The notes under the pieces: model-generated
What the model saw: only the letters and a program-made list of their open reading frames with translations
Database searches by the model: none
Told to the model about the DNA's origin: nothing
Shown here: positions 60,814-64,000 of the stretch, piece after piece
How the letters are laid out: each line of letters opens with the position of its first letter
How positions within the stretch are numbered: position 1 is the stretch's first letter
Origin: Glycine soja
Lineage: Eukaryota > Streptophyta > Magnoliopsida > Fabales > Fabaceae
Assembly: GCF_004193775.1 (NCBI RefSeq)
Contig: NC_041008.1
Span: 12,047,731-12,111,730 of the forward strand
DNA length: 64,000 nt
Reading direction: 5' to 3'
Program-made: the position numbers and the translations under genes

Positions 60814-62010
60814 TGTGGAAGCAATGCTTTCCAAGATTATTTTGATGATGCCAAAGGCTCAAGTCTAGAATCAAGAGTCAAGCAAGTTCCAAGAATCAAA
60901 GAGTCGTTCAATCAAAGCAAGTTTCAAGAATCAAAGAGTCATTCAATTAAGATTCAAGATTCAAGTAAAGAATCAAGAGAAGACTCAATTAAGATAAGTA
61001 TTAAAAGAGTTTCTTAAAATATTGAATAGCACAATTTTGTTCAAAAGAATTTTTTCAAAGAAAAATATTTTACCAAGAGTTTTACTCTCTGATAATCGAT
61101 TACCAGTAGCCAACATTCTTTTCAAACTGATTTACAAAGTTGTAATCGATTACCATAATAATGTAATCGATTACCAATGTTTTAAAACGTTAGATTTCAA
61201 ATTTCAAGAGTCACAACTTATGATAAAACATTTTCAAATCATTTCAAACTTGTGTAATCGATTACACAATACTTGTAATCAATTATCAGTGTTTCTAAAT
61301 GTTTTGATTTTCAAATTTAAACATGAAGAGTTACATCTATTGATGTGTAATCGATTACACTATGATGGTAATCGATTACCAGTGACTTACTTTGAAAAAT
61401 AAATTACCAAAAGTTACAATTCTTAAAGTGACTTATTTCTGAAGATTTTTTCAAAAGTCACAACTTTTAAAGTGATTAGTTTTCATAAGAGTCACAACTT
61501 TTAAAGTGACTAGTTTTCAAAAGAGTCACAACTTTTAAAAGTGACTAGTTTTGAAGAAATTGCCAAGAGTCATAAACTTTTAACTTGAGTCATCAAATGA
61601 CTATAAATATGTGACCATGGCACGAATTTAAAGTAATGCATAACAAATTTCTTTCATTCATTCTTTCATCTTTCTAAGAGTTTTTATTCAATACTTTCTT
61701 TGTCAAGAAAAGTTCATTGACCAAAAACTCGGCTATTCTTCTTCTTCTTTCCTTTTCCCTCTTGCCATAAGAATTCAAAGAACTAACCGTCTAAGAATTC
61801 TTTTGAATCTTTCCTTCTCCCTCTGTACAAAAGATTTCAAAGGACTAACCACCTGAGATATTGTTTTTGTTCTTTACTTTCTAATAACTTAGTAGTAAAG
61901 CCTAATTGAATCTAGTAACATTAAGAAGAATAAATTTTAATTAGTCAAGGCACATTAATAATTAATTTAACCCCCCATTCTTAATTATTCCGAGGCCACT
62001 TGATCCAACA
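60814..62010 (+). mobile_element. Solo LTR with GTAATCGATTAC array, TSD GTTGG
   Basis: Starts TGTGGAAGCAATGCTTTCC, ends CCACTTGATCCAACA, flanked by GTTGG at 60809-60813 and 62011-62015. 1197 bp. It contains about seven GTAATCGATTAC-type palindromes (61085-61380), repeated GAGTCACAACTTTTAAAGTGACTAGTTTTC blocks (61400-61560), and a TATA box TATAAATA near 61602. The fragment at 18763-19126 is the same family in inverse orientation. Confidence 0.92.
61085..61380. repeat. GTAATCGATTAC palindrome array 3
   Basis: Seven palindromes, mostly perfect, sometimes paired 8-10 bp apart, about 220 bp upstream of the LTR TATA box. Confidence 0.92.
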
Positions 62011-62015
62011 GTTGG

Positions 62016-62139
62016 TGTCCAGCAACTTGAAGATGAGGTAGATGTTCCTGCTGATGATGATGATGAAGAGGAGCATGACATGTCACAAGATGAAAACCTT
62101 GATGATGCTACCGAACCACCTCAAGTTCAACTCAGGAGG
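62016..62139 (+). pseudogene. Copia linker, third part, cut before RT
   Basis: Frame continues from 60813: VQQLEDEVDVPADDDDEEEH...ATEPPQVQLRR, the usual acidic and EPPQ-LRRS linker before Copia RT. It is cut at 62139 by the inverted Athila-like LTR. Confidence 0.8.
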
Positions 62140-63364
62140 TGTTAACGGTTTGGCAAGTGTACCAATTTGTCTCAAGTAGTAAAGTACTCAAAAGTCCAAG
62201 TGTCGATTTCCACAGGGACTTTGTTTTGTACTTGTGTTGGATAATTTCCAATTTATAAGAGAAAAAGATAAGATGAGGTATAAAAGATAAATTTGAAAGA
62301 ACAGTGTATAAAATAATAACTATTAATAGAAAACAAAAGAAATAGTAGGGAATTCAATGAGATGGGAATGTTAGGACCTAGCATGCCTTATTTGCCTAAG
62401 ATGTATTATTTGAGATTTTTCTCTATCAATTAGGTGAATTTTTCCTACCCACATCTATTAGAATACTTGCCTCTGATGTCTCACGATGACAAGTCTATCA
62501 TACCTATCTATATCCCAAATGTCTTTGTAAAAAATTAATAGATAAGATACATGAAGTTCTAATTCTAAATGCTTGCTTTGATGCATGCGCATAATGCAAT
62601 CACTCTATGTCTAGCAATGGTTTTATTAAGATACTCCTTCCTTTTAGTTCTATTAGAAATTACCCTCTGTTGAGCGACTAGTTCCTAAAACAGATGCATG
62701 CAAGACCTTCATTGTATTTCTATTAAGGATTACCTTCTGTCTAGCACCTAACCCCCAAAGATGATGCAAGGATAAATGATGCATGAAATTAAAAGTAAGG
62801 ATGGATAATAGGAAAGAAAACACTTGTTTGCATTGATAGATATGAAGTATATAATACATCTTTTATCTTTTTAGGCCTGTCAGGCCCTAACTAAGGGTTT
62901 AGTCTCTCATAGCCATAAAGGGGCTTTACACTAGAAAACGGGTATAGGAACCAATCGAGGAGAAGAGATGGAAAAAGTGAATAGAAAATTATGAAAGAGA
63001 AGAAAGAATTCCCTAAGGGAGAATTCTCAGGCTTTAGGTGTGTATTAGAGTGCTTTGAGACTCGGTGTGTCTTTTCTCTTTGGCTTGACTCCTTTTTTAT
63101 AGCCACTAGAGTGGACTTGGGCTTGACTCCCTTTTTATAGTTGTTGGAGTGGACTTAGGCCTGATGCCAAAAATCTTCCTTATTTATATTTTTGATATTT
63201 TTTTGGATCTTTTTTCTTTTAATCCCTCTTTTTGATATTTGCAAGCCATAATAAGAAAAATATCAATTCCTAACATTTAAGATAAAAAAAATTCTAAATA
63301 AATATTTTTAAAGATATTTTCAATATTTTTACTATAAAAAATAGCTCATATTTAACAGTTATCA
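62140..63364 (-). mobile_element. 3' LTR of a minus-strand Athila-like element
   Basis: On the minus strand it starts TGATAACTGTTAAATATGAG and ends GCCAAACCGTTAACA; AAGTCCCTGTGGAAATCGAC is the family's conserved 3' block. 1225 bp. A polypurine tract and a CTTGAGGACAAGCAA box precede it (63365-63410), so this is the 3' LTR and the element body lies to the right, past the window end. The left flank GGAGG is the predicted TSD. Confidence 0.85.
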
Positions 63365-64000
63365 AAATCCCCCAAATTAAGAACTTTGCTTGTCCTCAAG
63401 CAAAAACAAAAATGAGAGCAGACTCCATATGCTCCAACACTTTCAATAGCAGCAATTTTTCAAATTTCTTTTGCAGGACCTTCTTGCATTTGCCATGATC
63501 TTGCAATGGAAGCACAAAAAACATTAAGATAGAATTGGTTAGTAGCAGAAATCAATCAGGTTGGCTTGCCTCACTTTTCCTCACAAGACTTTAGTGTTTG
63601 TCTCTGCGCATAAGTGTCTTGGGTGAGTGTTTAAATTTCTACGACATGCAATTAATGTTCCTAGTTTTGCACTTCATCTCAGTTAAAGTTATCCTGCTTA
63701 CACTTGGTGGATCACTAACGACTTTTATTGGCTTGTAATGTGGCCTGGGTAATCAAAGAAATTATGGTTTTTTTTGGGATTTCAAAAATTAGGGTTATAA
63801 GAGAGCATTTATCCTAGAAAAACTTCTACTTATTCAACCTCAATTTATTGTTCTAAGAGCACTTATGGCACCTATTTATTTTCTGCCCTTATTATTCTTT
63901 TTTTTTCTTTGTTCTTTCTATTTTTTTTAAGGATTTATCTCCTTTTTGTCATTTTTTTAGGAAATAAAATTTGGGCTTACAAGCTTTTTTGAGGGTTTCT
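63365..64000 (-). mobile_element. Internal 3' region of the Athila-like element (runs off the window)
   Basis: The minus strand has TTGCTTGAGGACAAGCAAAG, an inverted-repeat box often seen before the polypurine tract of Athila/Tat elements, then AATTTGGGGGATTT and the LTR. The rest (63420-64000) has no ORF I can identify. Confidence 0.7.

Overview
The window is nuclear DNA from a flowering plant, almost certainly a legume and most probably soybean or a close Glycine relative. That assignment is inference. It rests on an intron-containing plant AGC kinase gene, very AT-rich intergenic DNA, and dense plant LTR retrotransposons (Athila/Tat, Tekay-like and Copia lineages) whose non-coding parts carry short palindrome families I associate with soybean repeats: GTAATCGATTAC, CTCGCCCAGGCGAG and GGGCTTAGCGC. 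No bacterial features, CRISPR arrays, rRNA genes or tRNA genes were seen.

Layout. (1) 1-4400: one real host gene on the minus strand, a two-coding-exon AGC-VIII protein kinase (join 2115-3523 and 226-1108, 763 aa) with an apparent 5'UTR intron. (2) 4400-12330: AT-rich intergenic DNA with two long (AT)n tracts, two fold-back repeats, a GC-richer island and a 5'-truncated LINE tail. (3) 12334-25945: the decayed minus-strand remains of an Athila/Tat-type retrotransposon (RT at 24942-25945, integrase at 17762-18756, then a hairpin-unit array and a transposon-domain pseudogene). It is broken up by a solo LTR (12334-13681), a second related LTR (about 14560-15520), an LTR fragment (18763-19126) and a Tekay-like Gypsy element with a 3.8 kb LTR (19085-24941). 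(4) 25946-46600: a plus-strand Athila-like element whose gag is split by a 17,449 bp LTR retrotransposon (27489-44937, TSD GTCAC). The large element has an Arg-tRNA-type primer site, an Ogre-like extra ORF and a gag, but no pol. It contains a solo LTR (36299-37036, TSD TCCTA) and several tandem arrays. (5) 47767-50726: a plus-strand Tekay/Del-like Gypsy gag-pro-RT pseudogene, cut off in RNase H. (6) 50727-56830: AT-rich DNA with CACTA-type ends, a Mutator-type MITE and subterminal repeats. (7) 56831-64000: a Copia element whose integrase/linker reading frame is interrupted by two solo LTRs with perfect TSDs (58812-60434, GTGCC; 60814-62010, GTTGG) and by an Athila-like element entering at 62140.

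The most interesting pattern runs across elements. At least five unrelated repeat families consist of short inverted-repeat units in arrays. In several of them the two arms change together between units, so pairing is kept while sequence changes. In three LTRs the CTCGCCCAGGCGAG palindrome lies just upstream of a TATA box, and its copy number (3 versus 2) is the largest difference between the two otherwise nearly identical LTRs of the 17.4 kb element. That element looks recently inserted although its ORFs are broken, which points to mobilisation in trans.

All family assignments come from reading the sequence and translations by eye; no search was run.
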